Source of the DNA: Pseudolysinimonas_A sp947085045 | GTDB taxonomy: Bacteria > Actinomycetota > Actinomycetes > Actinomycetales > Microbacteriaceae | Length of the DNA: 64,000 bases | Reading direction: 5' to 3' | NCBI GenBank assembly: GCA_947085045.1 | Contig: CAMTUU010000014.1 | Span: 62,001 to 126,000, forward strand | In this document: positions 1-8,058 of the stretch, in pieces | Layout of the letters: each line of letters starts with the position of its first letter | How positions within the stretch are numbered: the first letter of the stretch is position 1 | The notes under the pieces: generated by a model | What the model saw: the letters and a program-made list of their open reading frames with translations, nothing else | What the model was told of the DNA's origin: nothing | Databases searched by the model: none | Translations under genes and position numbers: made by a program

Positions 1-43
1 CGGGCTCGACACCCGAAGGCTGCCCCTCGTAGGGCTCGACCAT
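1..43 (-). CDS. partial CDS, first 14 codons only
   Basis: An ATG at 43-41 on the minus strand is preceded by a perfect AGGAGG (54-49) at 5-nt spacing and opens a frame (MVEPYEGQPSGVEP) that runs off the window edge. The ribosome binding site overlaps the stop codon of the upstream phosphatidyltransferase gene (53-55), so the two are probably translated from one message. Too little is present to name a family. Confidence 0.5.
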   Translation of the reverse strand, partial: MVEPYEGQPSGVEP

Positions 44-52
44 CCTGACCTC

Positions 53-694
53 CTAGCGACCCACAGTATCGGATGCGCCGACGGCTGCACCCCGGACTTC
101 GCGGATCATCCGGGCAGCTTGGAGCGCATAAGCGACTCCGGCCCACCAGTAGAGGAAGACACCCCAGGTGCCCGCAGCCCAGCCGATCGGCAACGCGAGC
201 CACGCCGTGTCGGGGAAGGCCGCCGCGAGCAACAGCACCGGCATCGTGAACAGGATCGCGAAGGTGCCCATCTTGCCGAGATGGTGCACGGGCAGCGGTC
301 CGAAACGGTGGTTGGCGAGCACGACGCCGAGCACCAGCAGCAGCAGGTCACGGGCCACGATCACGCCCACGAACCACCAGGGCAATACGCCGACCAGGCC
401 GAGGCCGAGCAGCGTCGTGAGGATGAACAGCCGGTCGGCGGCGGGATCGAGCAGTTGCCCGAGCCGGGTCACCTGGTTGAAATGCCGGGCGACGTAGCCG
501 TCGACGAAGTCGGTGACCGCGGAGACCGCGATCAGCAGGAGCGCCCAGCCGAGACGCCCGGTGAGCAGCAACACGAAGAAGACGGGGATCAACAGCAGAC
601 GGAACAACGACAGGATGTTCGGGATCGTCACGATCCGCGTACTCACGGTCGACGACACGTCTTCGTCTGGCACTGCCCGACCTCCTTCGCACAT
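53..694 (-). CDS. CDP-alcohol phosphatidyltransferase (PgsA/cardiolipin synthase-like)
   Basis: An integral membrane enzyme that would transfer a phosphatidyl group from a CDP-activated lipid to an alcohol acceptor in phospholipid synthesis. The signature DGxxAR...GxxxDxxxD is intact: VDGYVARHFNQ followed by LGQLLDPAADR around residues 64-86, with five to six hydrophobic segments around it. The length of 213 aa is normal for the family. The first codon is GTG or ATG within a short polar leader (MCEGGRAVPDEDVSS), and a start at the inner GTG (VPDED) is equally possible. It is followed with overlap by another gene on the same strand (1-43). The acceptor (glycerol phosphate, phosphatidylglycerol or inositol phosphate) cannot be told from the sequence. 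Confidence 0.85.
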   Translation of the reverse strand: MCEGGRAVPDEDVSSTVSTRIVTIPNILSLFRLLLIPVFFVLLLTGRLGWALLLIAVSAVTDFVDGYVARHFNQVTRLGQLLDPAADRLFILTTLLGLGLVGVLPWWFVGVIVARDLLLLVLGVVLANHRFGPLPVHHLGKMGTFAILFTMPVLLLAAAFPDTAWLALPIGWAAGTWGVFLYWWAGVAYALQAARMIREVRGAAVGASDTVGR

Positions 695-708
695 CCTAGG
701 CTCGATCC

Positions 709-1530
709 ATGCATCCCCTCGTCGTCGTGATCGCCGTCGCCGGCGTCGTCGCCGCGTTCTGCTGGATCGCCTCCCTGATCACCCGCGACCACTCCTGGGT
801 CGACCGCCTCTGGTCGATCGTCCCGGTGGTCTACGTCTGGATCTTCGCGGCAGCGGCGGGCCTCGCCGACCCGCGGCTGAACGTCATGGCCGGCCTGGTG
901 ACGCTCTGGGGCGCCCGGCTGACCTTCAACTTCGCGCGCAAGGGCGGCTACTCCGGGGTCGAGGACTACCGCTGGCCGGTGCTCCGCGGTCGCTTGAAGC
1001 CCGCGCAGTTCGCCGTGTTCAACATCCTCTTCATCTGCCTGTACCAGCACGCGCTGCTGGTACTGATCACGCTGCCCGCTGAGACGGCGTACGAGAACCG
1101 CGGAACGCCGCTGGGCATCCTCGACTTCCTGGTCGCCCTCGTCTTCCTCGCGCTACTCGCGGGCGAGACGATCGCCGATCAGCAGCAGTGGGACTTCCAC
1201 CGCGCGAAGAAGGCCGCCCTCGCCGCCGGCCGGCAGCCGTCGACGCGTTTCCTGCAGACCGGCCTGTGGCGCTTCTCGCGGCACCCCAACTTCTTCTTCG
1301 AGCAGGCGCAGTGGTGGGCGTTCTTCTGTTTCGGGGCGATCGCCGCGGGCTCTGTGCTGCAGTGGACGGTGCTGGGCGCCGCGCTGCTCACCGGGTTGTT
1401 CATCGGCTCGACGGTCTTCACCGAGAGCATCACGAAATCCAAGTACCCCGAATACGCCGACTACCAGGCGAGGACGTCGATGCTCGTGCCGCTGCCGCCG
1501 CGTCGCACCCGTCTGCCGCGCACCGCCTGA
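709..1530 (+). CDS. DUF1295 family membrane protein (steroid 5-alpha-reductase fold)
   Basis: A 273-residue membrane protein with about seven hydrophobic segments. The C-terminal part has the DUF1295/isoprenylcysteine methyltransferase-like signature: LWRFSRHPNFFFEQAQWW around residues 186-203, followed by SKYPEYADYQ. Members are putative NADPH-dependent reductases or methyltransferases of membrane lipids, but the substrate is unknown. The ATG at 709 is close to the divergent phosphatidyltransferase start at 694, leaving only 14 bp between the two genes, so their promoters must overlap coding DNA or be leaderless. Family placement is good and specific function is open. Confidence 0.85.
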   Translation: MHPLVVVIAVAGVVAAFCWIASLITRDHSWVDRLWSIVPVVYVWIFAAAAGLADPRLNVMAGLVTLWGARLTFNFARKGGYSGVEDYRWPVLRGRLKPAQFAVFNILFICLYQHALLVLITLPAETAYENRGTPLGILDFLVALVFLALLAGETIADQQQWDFHRAKKAALAAGRQPSTRFLQTGLWRFSRHPNFFFEQAQWWAFFCFGAIAAGSVLQWTVLGAALLTGLFIGSTVFTESITKSKYPEYADYQARTSMLVPLPPRRTRLPRTA

Positions 1531-1544
1531 GCTAGCGTCGACGC

Positions 1545-2012
1545 ATGTCGTGCATCCGGTTCAACACCCCGGCCCAGCGCAAGCAGATGGCGGCCCTGGC
1601 TCCGGCCATGCTCACCGCCGCCGAGGTGGCCGCCCGGCATCCCGCTCCCCCGGTCACCGCGGGCAAGATCGACCGGCTGCGGCTGCTCGCCACGCACGAG
1701 AATCCGAAGATCCGCGAGAGCGTCGCGAGCAGCCACCACACACCGCTCGACGTCGTCGAGGCGCTCGCGAAGGATCCGGATGCGGGGGTGCGTGCCTGCC
1801 TGGCCCGGAACGAGACGGTGTCCTGCGACATCCTCCGCGACCTCGCGCACGACGAGTCGGAGACCGTGCGCGGCTTCGTCGCGGTGAACTTCTACGTTCC
1901 GGCCGACGTCATGGCCGACCTCGCCGACGATCCGAGCGAGGTCGTGCGCGGTCTCGTCGCCTGGAAGGCGGCACTCGCGACCGGATCAGCCGAGCAGCTC
2001 GTCGAGGCGTGA
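1545..2012 (+). CDS. HEAT/leucine-rich-variant repeat protein
   Basis: A 155-residue soluble protein. Residues 45-145 contain four near-24-residue helical repeats (HENPKIRESVASSHHTPLDVVEALAKDPDAGVRACLARNE and so on) of the leucine-rich repeat variant/HEAT type, a scaffold used for protein contacts. No catalytic motif is seen. The N-terminal 45 residues are rich in Ala and Pro. It starts 14 bp after the DUF1295 gene and is probably co-transcribed with it. Its last 27 bp overlap the end of the convergent Nudix gene (1986-2012). Function is unknown. Confidence 0.75.
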   Translation: MSCIRFNTPAQRKQMAALAPAMLTAAEVAARHPAPPVTAGKIDRLRLLATHENPKIRESVASSHHTPLDVVEALAKDPDAGVRACLARNETVSCDILRDLAHDESETVRGFVAVNFYVPADVMADLADDPSEVVRGLVAWKAALATGSAEQLVEA

Positions 2013-2480
2013 TCTGAGGTCGGGCCAGCCCGCTCCGAACCCGGGATGCAGCGGCAGGCTGGCGACGTCGTCGAACGGCACCCAGCGCAGCTCTTCGCTC
2101 TCCGCATCGCCGATGATCGGGGCGAACAGCTCGTCGGTGCGCGCGATCACCGTCGTGTACGACCAGTAGCCGAGGTCGAACACCGAGGTGCCGAGCACGG
2201 TCACCAGCTCCGGCGGCACCCCCGCCTCTTCGTCGGCCTCGCGGATGGCGGCGGCTTCCGGGGTCTCGTGGGATTTGCGCGCCCCGCCCGGCAGCCCCCA
2301 GGTGCCGCCGAGGTGGCTCCACACTGCCCGGAGCTGGAGCAGGACGCCGGCATCCGGGTGGGCGAGCAGCAGACCAGCGGCGCCGAACGTGCCCCAGTAG
2401 CGGCCGCGCGGGCCCTCGACCCAGGCGTCCTCGGGACCCCGCGGGCGCCGCGCGTGCGGGTCATGGGTCGCGTGGGTCAC
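1986..2480 (-). CDS. Nudix hydrolase
   Basis: A 164-residue hydrolase of nucleoside-diphosphate-linked compounds. The Nudix box GX5EX7REXXEEXG is complete: GGARKSHETPEAAAIREADEEAG around residues 66-88, with the metal-binding READEE acids intact. The sequence before it (LLLQLRAVWSHLGGTWGLPGG) fits MutT/ADP-ribose pyrophosphatase-like members. Its last codons overlap the repeat-protein gene on the other strand. The substrate cannot be deduced. Confidence 0.9.
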   Translation of the reverse strand: MTHATHDPHARRPRGPEDAWVEGPRGRYWGTFGAAGLLLAHPDAGVLLQLRAVWSHLGGTWGLPGGARKSHETPEAAAIREADEEAGVPPELVTVLGTSVFDLGYWSYTTVIARTDELFAPIIGDAESEELRWVPFDDVASLPLHPGFGAGWPDLRSRLDELLG

Positions 2481-2534
2481 GCGTCCACTTTAGGGTTCGC
2501 ACCTGCCGATCCGCCGGTCGTTTACAGTTCAGGA

Positions 2535-2906
2535 ATGGCCGATCGCCTGGATGCGTGGATCTGGGCCGTGCGCCTCGTGAAGTCGCGTTCGGCCGCGACG
2601 GCGATGGTGCGCGCCGGCCACGTGCGGCTCAACGGCGACCGGGCGAAGGCCGCTCAGTCGGTGAAGGTCGGCGACGAGGTACGGCTGCGCACGGGCGACG
2701 TCAACCGCATCGTGGTGGTGCGCCAGGTGCTCGCCAAGCGCGTCGGCGCGCCGCAGGCAGCGGTCGCCTACGGCGACCTGACCCCCGCTCCCCTGCCGCC
2801 GGAGGAACGCGTTCTGACGGCGACCCGGGACCGGGGTGCGGGCCGGCCGACGAAACGCGATCGACGACTCATCGATCGGCTGACCGACCCGGTCGCGGAC
2901 GAGTGA
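2535..2906 (+). CDS. S4-domain RNA-binding protein, Hsp15-like
   Basis: A 123-residue basic protein with an N-terminal S4 domain (residues 1-50: MADRLDAWIWAVRLVKSRSAA, AGHVRLNGDRAK) matching the heat-shock Hsp15/YrfH type, which binds stalled 50S-nascent chain complexes. The C-terminal part is Arg/Lys-rich and ends in an acidic tail. ATG 2535 was chosen because the S4 domain begins there and AGG lies just upstream. A longer frame extends to 2046 but is only antisense to the Nudix gene. It is divergent from the Nudix gene, with about 55 bp between starts. Confidence 0.85.
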   Translation: MADRLDAWIWAVRLVKSRSAATAMVRAGHVRLNGDRAKAAQSVKVGDEVRLRTGDVNRIVVVRQVLAKRVGAPQAAVAYGDLTPAPLPPEERVLTATRDRGAGRPTKRDRRLIDRLTDPVADE

Positions 2907-2937
2907 CGAAACGCGCACGCGCCGCCGCCGCGGGTAC

Positions 2938-3441
2938 CTAGGACTGCTGCGCGAGCCCCTGCTCGATCGCGGCGACGACCTCGGGCGCATCGGGCTGGGT
3001 CTGCGGGCGGAACCGCGACACCGTCCCATCGGGGGCGATGACGAACTTCTCGAAGTTCCACTTCACCCTGCCGGCTTTGCCGTCGGCATCCTTCTCGCGA
3101 GTGAGCGCTGCATACAGCGGATGCTGGTTCTTGCCGTTGACAGCCGTCTTCTCCATGAGCGGGAACGAGATCCCGTAAGTCGTGGAGCAGAACTCCTTGA
3201 TCTCCTCGGCCGAGCCCGGCTCCTGCCCGAGGAACTGGTTGGAGGGGAAGCCGACGACGGTGAACCCCTGCGCCGCGTACTGCTTCTGCAGTTCCTCCAG
3301 CTTCGAGTACTGCGGTGTGAGGCCGCACTTGGAGGCGACGTTGACGACGAGGAGGGTCTTGTCGCCGAAGTCGGCGAGCGTCTTCTGCTCGCCGTCGATC
3401 GTCTCGAACGGGATGTCGCGGATCTGCGGGTCGATCGCCAT
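2938..3441 (-). CDS. glutathione peroxidase family thiol peroxidase
   Basis: A 167-residue cytosolic peroxidase that reduces hydroperoxides, probably with thioredoxin or mycothiol-linked donors in an actinomycete. The catalytic cysteine is C39 in NVASKCGLTPQY, and the partner motifs GFPSNQFLGQEPG and the WNFEKF segment (Gln/Trp/Asn tetrad) are present. Family length is normal. It is a cysteine rather than a selenocysteine enzyme. It is convergent with the S4 gene, with a gap of only 31 bp. A strong hairpin lies upstream (3501-3534). Confidence 0.92.
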   Translation of the reverse strand: MAIDPQIRDIPFETIDGEQKTLADFGDKTLLVVNVASKCGLTPQYSKLEELQKQYAAQGFTVVGFPSNQFLGQEPGSAEEIKEFCSTTYGISFPLMEKTAVNGKNQHPLYAALTREKDADGKAGRVKWNFEKFVIAPDGTVSRFRPQTQPDAPEVVAAIEQGLAQQS

Positions 3442-3794
3442 GATCCGAGCCTAAGTCGTGGTCACCGCCGGCGCTGGTGCGGGAGGAGGCCGAGGAACCA
3501 GAAACGCCCGGCGCTGAGGGGCGCCGGGCGTTTCCCGATCATGGGGGGTATTGCAGATGGATCGACGGGGAAATCGAAGGAGGGGGGCGGGGGGCCGATG
3601 CTGGGGGAAGACCGGCCCCTCCGCTCATCCGAGTGGCAGGAGAGGAGATTCGGGTTCCTCTGCGGGGGTGTGCCACCCGAGACGGATTCGCTGGGGGGTG
3701 CGTTTCCGTCTGGGATCAATCTGCCCGAGGAACCTCAAGATGCACCCCCGTCAATCCTCAAGATTCCCGAAAGATCGGCGCCTACTCTTGTTCG
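3442..3794. other. intergenic region without a supported gene
   Basis: About 350 bp between the divergent glutathione peroxidase and acetyltransferase genes. It holds a perfect hairpin (3501-3534) followed by a G-rich, low-complexity stretch (about 3560-3620). Short frames exist on both strands but none has a family resemblance or a convincing ribosome binding site. Confidence 0.6.
3501..3534. terminator. perfect 14-bp hairpin, terminator-like
   Basis: GAAACGCCCGGCGC (3501-3514) and its exact complement (3521-3534) flank a 6-nt loop, giving a GC-rich stem with an A-rich 5' and a T-rich 3' base (CGTTTCCC). Such symmetrical stems work as bidirectional terminators. It is odd that both flanking genes point away from it, so it would insulate promoters or end a short transcript that is not recognised here. 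Confidence 0.7.
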
Positions 3795-4076
3795 GTGAAC
3801 GAGATCACGCACGAACCCGAGGCGCGCCGCTACGTGCTGCGCAAGGGCGGCGAACTGGTCAGCGTGCTCGAGTACCGAGACCAGGGCACCGGCACTGTCA
3901 TGCACCACACCGTCACGGTGCCGAAGTTCCGCGGCCACGGCTACGCGGGCGAGTTGGTGGAGTTCGCGGTGAACGATGTCGAGGCGCGCGGCGCGGTTCC
4001 GATCATCCCGACCTGCTGGTACGTCGGCGACTGGTTCGCGGCCCACCCCGAGCGCCGGTCGCTGCTCGCCGGCTGA
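3795..4076 (+). CDS. small GNAT-type N-acetyltransferase (YjdJ-like)
   Basis: A 93-residue single-domain acyltransferase. The acetyl-CoA binding loop is clear (VPKFRGHGYAGELVEFAVNDV, residues 41-61), followed by the second-half motif IIPTCWYVGDWFAAHPE seen in the short YjdJ/Gcn5-related family. The chosen GTG start (3795) is where family similarity begins and follows a TACTCTTGTTCG leader suited to a leaderless actinobacterial message. The substrate is unknown. Confidence 0.85.
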   Translation: MNEITHEPEARRYVLRKGGELVSVLEYRDQGTGTVMHHTVTVPKFRGHGYAGELVEFAVNDVEARGAVPIIPTCWYVGDWFAAHPERRSLLAG

Positions 4077-4192
4077 ACGGTCAGAGCGGTGTGAGCCGGA
4101 AAACGCGCAGCGTTCGGCGAAGTACGGTGAACCCGTTCTGACTGCGCGCGTCGGAGGAAATAGGCGAGCGCATCTGTTGGTTGACTCGTCAT

Positions 4193-5218
4193 ATGAAGAA
4201 CATCGGCTTCCTCTCCTTCGGCCACTGGTCGAACTCCGCCGGGTCGCAGACCCGCAGCGCCTCCGACGTGCTGCTGCAGTCGATCGACCTGGCGGTCGCG
4301 GCAGAGGAGATCGGGGCCGACGGCGCGTACTTCCGCGTGCACCACTTCGCGAACCAGCTGGCGAGCCCGTTCCCGCTGCTCGCCGCGGCGGGCGCCAAGA
4401 CGAGCCGCATCGAACTCGGTACCGGCGTCATCGACATGCGCTACGAGAACCCGATGTACATGGCCGAGGATGCCGGCGCCGCCGACCTCATCGCGGGTGG
4501 CCGGCTGCAGCTCGGCGTGAGCCGCGGGTCACCCGAGCAGGTCATCGACGGCTTCCGCTACTTCGGATACGACGCCCCCGAGGGCCAGACGATGTCCGAC
4601 GTCGCGCGTAACAACACCGAGGTGCTGCTCAAGGTCGTCGATGGAGCCCGGTTCGCCGAGCCCAACCCGCGGCCGATGTTCCCGAACGCGCACCCGGGCC
4701 CGCTCGGCATCCAGCCCCAGTCCCCCGGCTTGCGCGACCGCATCTGGTGGGGCGCCGGATCGGATTCGACCGCCGTCTGGGCGGCGCAGCAGGGCATGAA
4801 CCTCATGAGCTCGACGCTCAAGGAAGACGAGAGCGGCGAGCCGTTCCACGTGCAGCAGCGCAAGCAGATCGAGAAGTTCCACGCCGCGTGGGCCGAGGCG
4901 GGCCACACCCGCACGCCGCGCACGTCGGTCAGCCGCTCGATCTTCGCGCTCGTCAACGACACCGACCGGGCCTACTTCGGGAACGGCTCCCGGGGCGACG
5001 ACGACACGTTCGGCGTGATCGACGACTATCGCGCCGTCTTCGGTCGCAGCTACGCCGCCGAGCCCGACGCGCTCATCGAGCAGCTCCGCGAGGACGAGGC
5101 GATCGCCGCGGCCGACACCGTGCTGCTCACCGTGCCCAACCAGCTCGGCGTCGACTACAACGCGCACGTGCTCGAGTCGATCATCACCCACGTCGCCCCC
5201 GCCCTCGGCTGGCGCTGA
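4193..5218 (+). CDS. LLM-class flavin-dependent oxidoreductase
   Basis: A 341-residue luciferase-like monooxygenase that would use reduced flavin (FMNH2 or F420) for oxidations. The bacterial luciferase TIM-barrel pattern is seen throughout: MKNIGFLSFGHW at the N-terminus, GADGAYFRVHHF, IELGTGVIDMRYENPMYMAEDAG and GRLQLGVSRGSPEQ. ATG 4193 was preferred over the upstream TTG 4181 because the first beta strand starts at MKNIGF. It stands alone, followed by a decayed gene. The substrate is not predictable. Confidence 0.9.
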   Translation: MKNIGFLSFGHWSNSAGSQTRSASDVLLQSIDLAVAAEEIGADGAYFRVHHFANQLASPFPLLAAAGAKTSRIELGTGVIDMRYENPMYMAEDAGAADLIAGGRLQLGVSRGSPEQVIDGFRYFGYDAPEGQTMSDVARNNTEVLLKVVDGARFAEPNPRPMFPNAHPGPLGIQPQSPGLRDRIWWGAGSDSTAVWAAQQGMNLMSSTLKEDESGEPFHVQQRKQIEKFHAAWAEAGHTRTPRTSVSRSIFALVNDTDRAYFGNGSRGDDDTFGVIDDYRAVFGRSYAAEPDALIEQLREDEAIAAADTVLLTVPNQLGVDYNAHVLESIITHVAPALGWR

Positions 5219-5235
5219 CCAACCTCGGACGCGCG

Positions 5236-5584
5236 GTGAGCCGTGACGGCCCGGTCGACCTCGTCGTGCCGGATTCAGCGGAAGTCGGCGAGGCGCAGCG
5301 GCCCGCCCTGCGAATGCTGTGGAGCGAGGCCTACGGCAACGAGCGATTCTCCGAGTCACGCGACCGATCGCCGTCGCTGTTCGCGACGTTAGCGACCGGG
5401 CAGCGACGGCGTCATGCTTCGGGCTCGGCTGGGAACTCTGGCTCGGCAGCTCCTACATCCTCTTGCCGACGGCCGAGTCGTCGCCGATGGCGAGCACGGC
5501 GGGCTGAATGCGCGACGCGCGCGAAGCGACATTGATTTCACCCTGCCGGTGACGTGCGAAGACCTCCCCGGCGACGCCTGGTGA
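5236..5584 (+). pseudogene. decayed aminoglycoside 2'-N-acetyltransferase-like GNAT gene
   Basis: Three fragments in order, but in different frames, match the architecture of AAC(2')-type GNAT proteins. They are an N-terminal piece from GTG 5236 (VDLVVPDSAEVGEAQRPALR), a C-terminal-half piece (GLGWELWLGSSYILLPTAE, about 5425-5475), and the characteristic end IDFTLPVTCEDLPGDAW followed by TGA at 5582-5584. The central acetyl-CoA binding region is missing and at least two frame changes separate the pieces, so no functional enzyme can be made. AAC(2') proteins are chromosomal in many actinomycetes. The family assignment comes from recalled family sequences, not an alignment. Confidence 0.65.
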
Positions 5585-5605
5585 CGGCTCGAGCAGATGT
5601 CAGAT

Positions 5606-6733
5606 CTACTCCGTCGTCACGACGTCCCCGCCTGAGCTCGCCTGTCCCGCCTGTGGTCTCGGCTTGAACAGTGAAGCGCCGCGCTCTCTAAGCGCGCCGG
5701 CCGCGCCCGCAGCCGCTCGGCCAACGCCCTTCGCGGCCGTCAGCGCCTGCGCCTCGTCTGGGACGCCGTCACCGTCGAGGTCGACACTTCGGAATGGGCG
5801 AGATGCCTTCGTTGCTGCGGCGCGCATCCCGCTCGCTGCGGCCCCGACGATGCCACCAGACGTCTCAACAAAGGTGCCCAGCGCCGCGCGCATCCCGATT
5901 TCCAGCGCACTCGGGTCCGGAACCCCGTCGCCGTCGGAGTCGACCGGCTCGAGCCAATCGGGCAGGACGTCCGGAGACGGTCCGAAGGCTTGACGCGACG
6001 CCTGAACAACATCGTTTCCGGCCGCGTAGCCGCCGAAGCCTCCGAGAACCATGCCGATCCCACCTGGGATAAGACGAGTCCCCGCAACGGCGACTGTCTC
6101 GGGAAGCTTCTTCTTTGCAAGGTCCTGCACCGACTCAAGGATCGAGGGAACCAAATCCGCCGGTACCGCAGTCCCCAATAGGTCGGCCAATGGAAGATCG
6201 TCGACGGACACCTCTTTGCCGAGCTGGGCCGCGCCAGTGAGGCCGGACGCGTCGCGCCTGATTGCCGCCTTGGCCAAAGCAGTGACCTTGTTTCGGCCCT
6301 CTTGCTCGAGCATGAGAGTGAGGATCACGGTACGAGCGCGATCACGGTCGGTGATGTTGAGTCCGTGCACCTCCGCGATGGCCAGTCCGAACAAGGCCGC
6401 AAGTTCGAACTGAAGCAACAATTCGGCAGCCGCAGCTCCTAGCGCCACGGCGGTGCCTGCGCCGGGGATGAACGCCGTCGCGCCGACCGCACTGCCGGAC
6501 GCGGTGACTGACACCAGGTAGTGCCGCTCCAAGGTCTTGATGATCTCGACCGGAGTCGCGTCCAGTTGGCGACCGCGGACGTTCCGGACGTAAGAGATCG
6601 CCGCAGAACGCTGGGCGTCGATAGCCGAATAGATCGCGCCGGTCATGCCCGATGGCGTCTGCAGCTCTTTCGGCACTTCGACGGTGACGATGGCCCCCTC
6701 GCCGCCACGAGCCGCAATGTCCCTCTCATCCAT
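5606..6733 (-). CDS. EcsC-like protein with two calcium-binding type repeats
   Basis: A 375-residue protein of unknown function. Residues 75-125 form a Gly/Ala-rich hydrophobic stretch (SGSAVGATAFIPGAGTAVALG, then LLLQFELAALFGLAIAEVHG) followed by DRDRARTVILTLMLE, which resembles the EcsC family. A second glycine-rich hydrophobic segment lies near residues 220-245. The C-terminal third holds two acidic loops, DSDGDGVPDPSALE and DLDGDGVPDEAQAL, of the DxDxDG type found in EF-hand/thrombospondin-3-like calcium sites. GC content is a little lower than that of the neighbours. It is divergent from the aminotransferase gene. Expression and role are unclear, and the domain assignment is tentative. 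Confidence 0.7.
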   Translation of the reverse strand: MDERDIAARGGEGAIVTVEVPKELQTPSGMTGAIYSAIDAQRSAAISYVRNVRGRQLDATPVEIIKTLERHYLVSVTASGSAVGATAFIPGAGTAVALGAAAAELLLQFELAALFGLAIAEVHGLNITDRDRARTVILTLMLEQEGRNKVTALAKAAIRRDASGLTGAAQLGKEVSVDDLPLADLLGTAVPADLVPSILESVQDLAKKKLPETVAVAGTRLIPGGIGMVLGGFGGYAAGNDVVQASRQAFGPSPDVLPDWLEPVDSDGDGVPDPSALEIGMRAALGTFVETSGGIVGAAASGMRAAATKASRPFRSVDLDGDGVPDEAQALTAAKGVGRAAAGAAGALRERGASLFKPRPQAGQASSGGDVVTTE

Positions 6734-6867
6734 GAAATCTCCTCCTTGAGTTCGCTGACGCTCTGATTCGCCAGCTTCCGCAACAGTAGCGATCGCCCAA
6801 GATGCCGCCAGTCGAGCAGACGGTTCGTCCGCAGACCGCAGGCTCGAGCGCCGCTAGCCTCGAACCC

Positions 6868-8058
6868 GTGCAGATCGACGGACCCTGGCGCCGCTCCGCC
6901 GCGGGCGCGGGCCTGATCGGCGCCGATGGCGCGGTGCTCGCCTCGGTGTTCGCCGAGATGACCGGGCTCGCGACGCGCACCGGATCCCTCAACCTCGGTC
7001 AGGGCGCGCCCGACCAGGACGGCCCGCCGGAGATGCTCGAAGCCGCGCGGCGGGCGATCGCCGACGGGCATAACCAGTACCCGCCAGGCCGCGGCATCCC
7101 GATGCTGCGCGAGGCGATCGCCCGCCACCAGTCGCGGTTCTACGGGTACGACGCGGACCCGGAGTCCGAGGTGCTCGTCACCGTCGGGGCGACCGAGGCG
7201 CTGACCGCGACGATCCTCGCGCTCGTCGAGCCGGGCGACGAGGTCGTCGTGTTCGAGCCGTACTACGACTCCTACGCCGGCGTCATCGCGCTGGCGGGCG
7301 GCGTGCTCGTCCCGGTCCCGCTCGACTGGCCGGCGTTCACCGCCGACCCCGGTCGGCTGCGCGCCGCCGTCACCGACCGGACGCGCATCATCCTGGTCAA
7401 CGACCCGCACAACCCGACCGGCGCGGTGTTCGACGATGCGACGCGGTCGCTCATCGTCGAGCTCGCGACGCGGCACGACGCGCTGATCGTGACCGACGAG
7501 GTCTACGAGCACCTGCGCTTCGACGGCGCGCACGTGCCGATCGCCGCGCTGCCCGGCGCCCGCGAGCGCGCGGTCACGATCTCGAGTGCCGGCAAGACGT
7601 TCTCGGCCACCGGCTGGAAGATCGGCTGGCTGATCGCCCCCGCTCCCCTGGTCACCGCGATCCTCACGGTGAAGCAGTTCCTCACGTTCGTCGGCGGTGG
7701 GCCGTTCCAGCCCGCGGTCGCCGTGGCGCTCGACTTGCCCGACACATACTACGCGGGACTCATCGACGACCTGGCCGCGAAGCGCGACATCCTGCTCGGC
7801 GGACTCGCCGCCGCGGGACTCGACGTCTCGACCCCGGCCGGCTCCTACTTCGTGATCGCCGACGCCCGGCCGCTCGGCGGCGACGATGCGACGGCCTTCA
7901 TCCACTCCCTCGCGGCGTCGGCCGGGGTCGTCGGCATCCCGGTGTCGGCATTCACCGCGTCGCCGGAGCGTTACGCGGGTCTCGTGCGGTTCGCGTTCTG
8001 CAAGCGCCCCGAGGTGCTCCGGGATGCCGCCCGCCGCCTTGCGTCGCTCAGAGGATGA
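6868..8058 (+). CDS. PLP-dependent class I/II aminotransferase
   Basis: A 396-residue fold-type I aminotransferase. The substrate loop NLGQGAPDQDGP, the VTVGATEAL phosphate-binding region, NDPHNPTGAVF, and the Schiff-base lysine in SSAGKTFSATGWKIGW are all present, as in kynurenine/methionine aminotransferase-like and DapC-like enzymes. GTG 6868 fits the family N-terminus and lies just after a TAGCCT box. An in-frame ATG at 6802 would add 22 residues without similarity. The last 11 bp overlap the convergent mug gene. The exact amino acid substrate is unknown. Confidence 0.88.
   Translation: MQIDGPWRRSAAGAGLIGADGAVLASVFAEMTGLATRTGSLNLGQGAPDQDGPPEMLEAARRAIADGHNQYPPGRGIPMLREAIARHQSRFYGYDADPESEVLVTVGATEALTATILALVEPGDEVVVFEPYYDSYAGVIALAGGVLVPVPLDWPAFTADPGRLRAAVTDRTRIILVNDPHNPTGAVFDDATRSLIVELATRHDALIVTDEVYEHLRFDGAHVPIAALPGARERAVTISSAGKTFSATGWKIGWLIAPAPLVTAILTVKQFLTFVGGGPFQPAVAVALDLPDTYYAGLIDDLAAKRDILLGGLAAAGLDVSTPAGSYFVIADARPLGGDDATAFIHSLAASAGVVGIPVSAFTASPERYAGLVRFAFCKRPEVLRDAARRLASLRG

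Noticed and set aside
3442..3794. A small protein gene in the G-rich intergenic DNA
   Set aside because: Frames on both strands are low-complexity and lack a plausible start signal.
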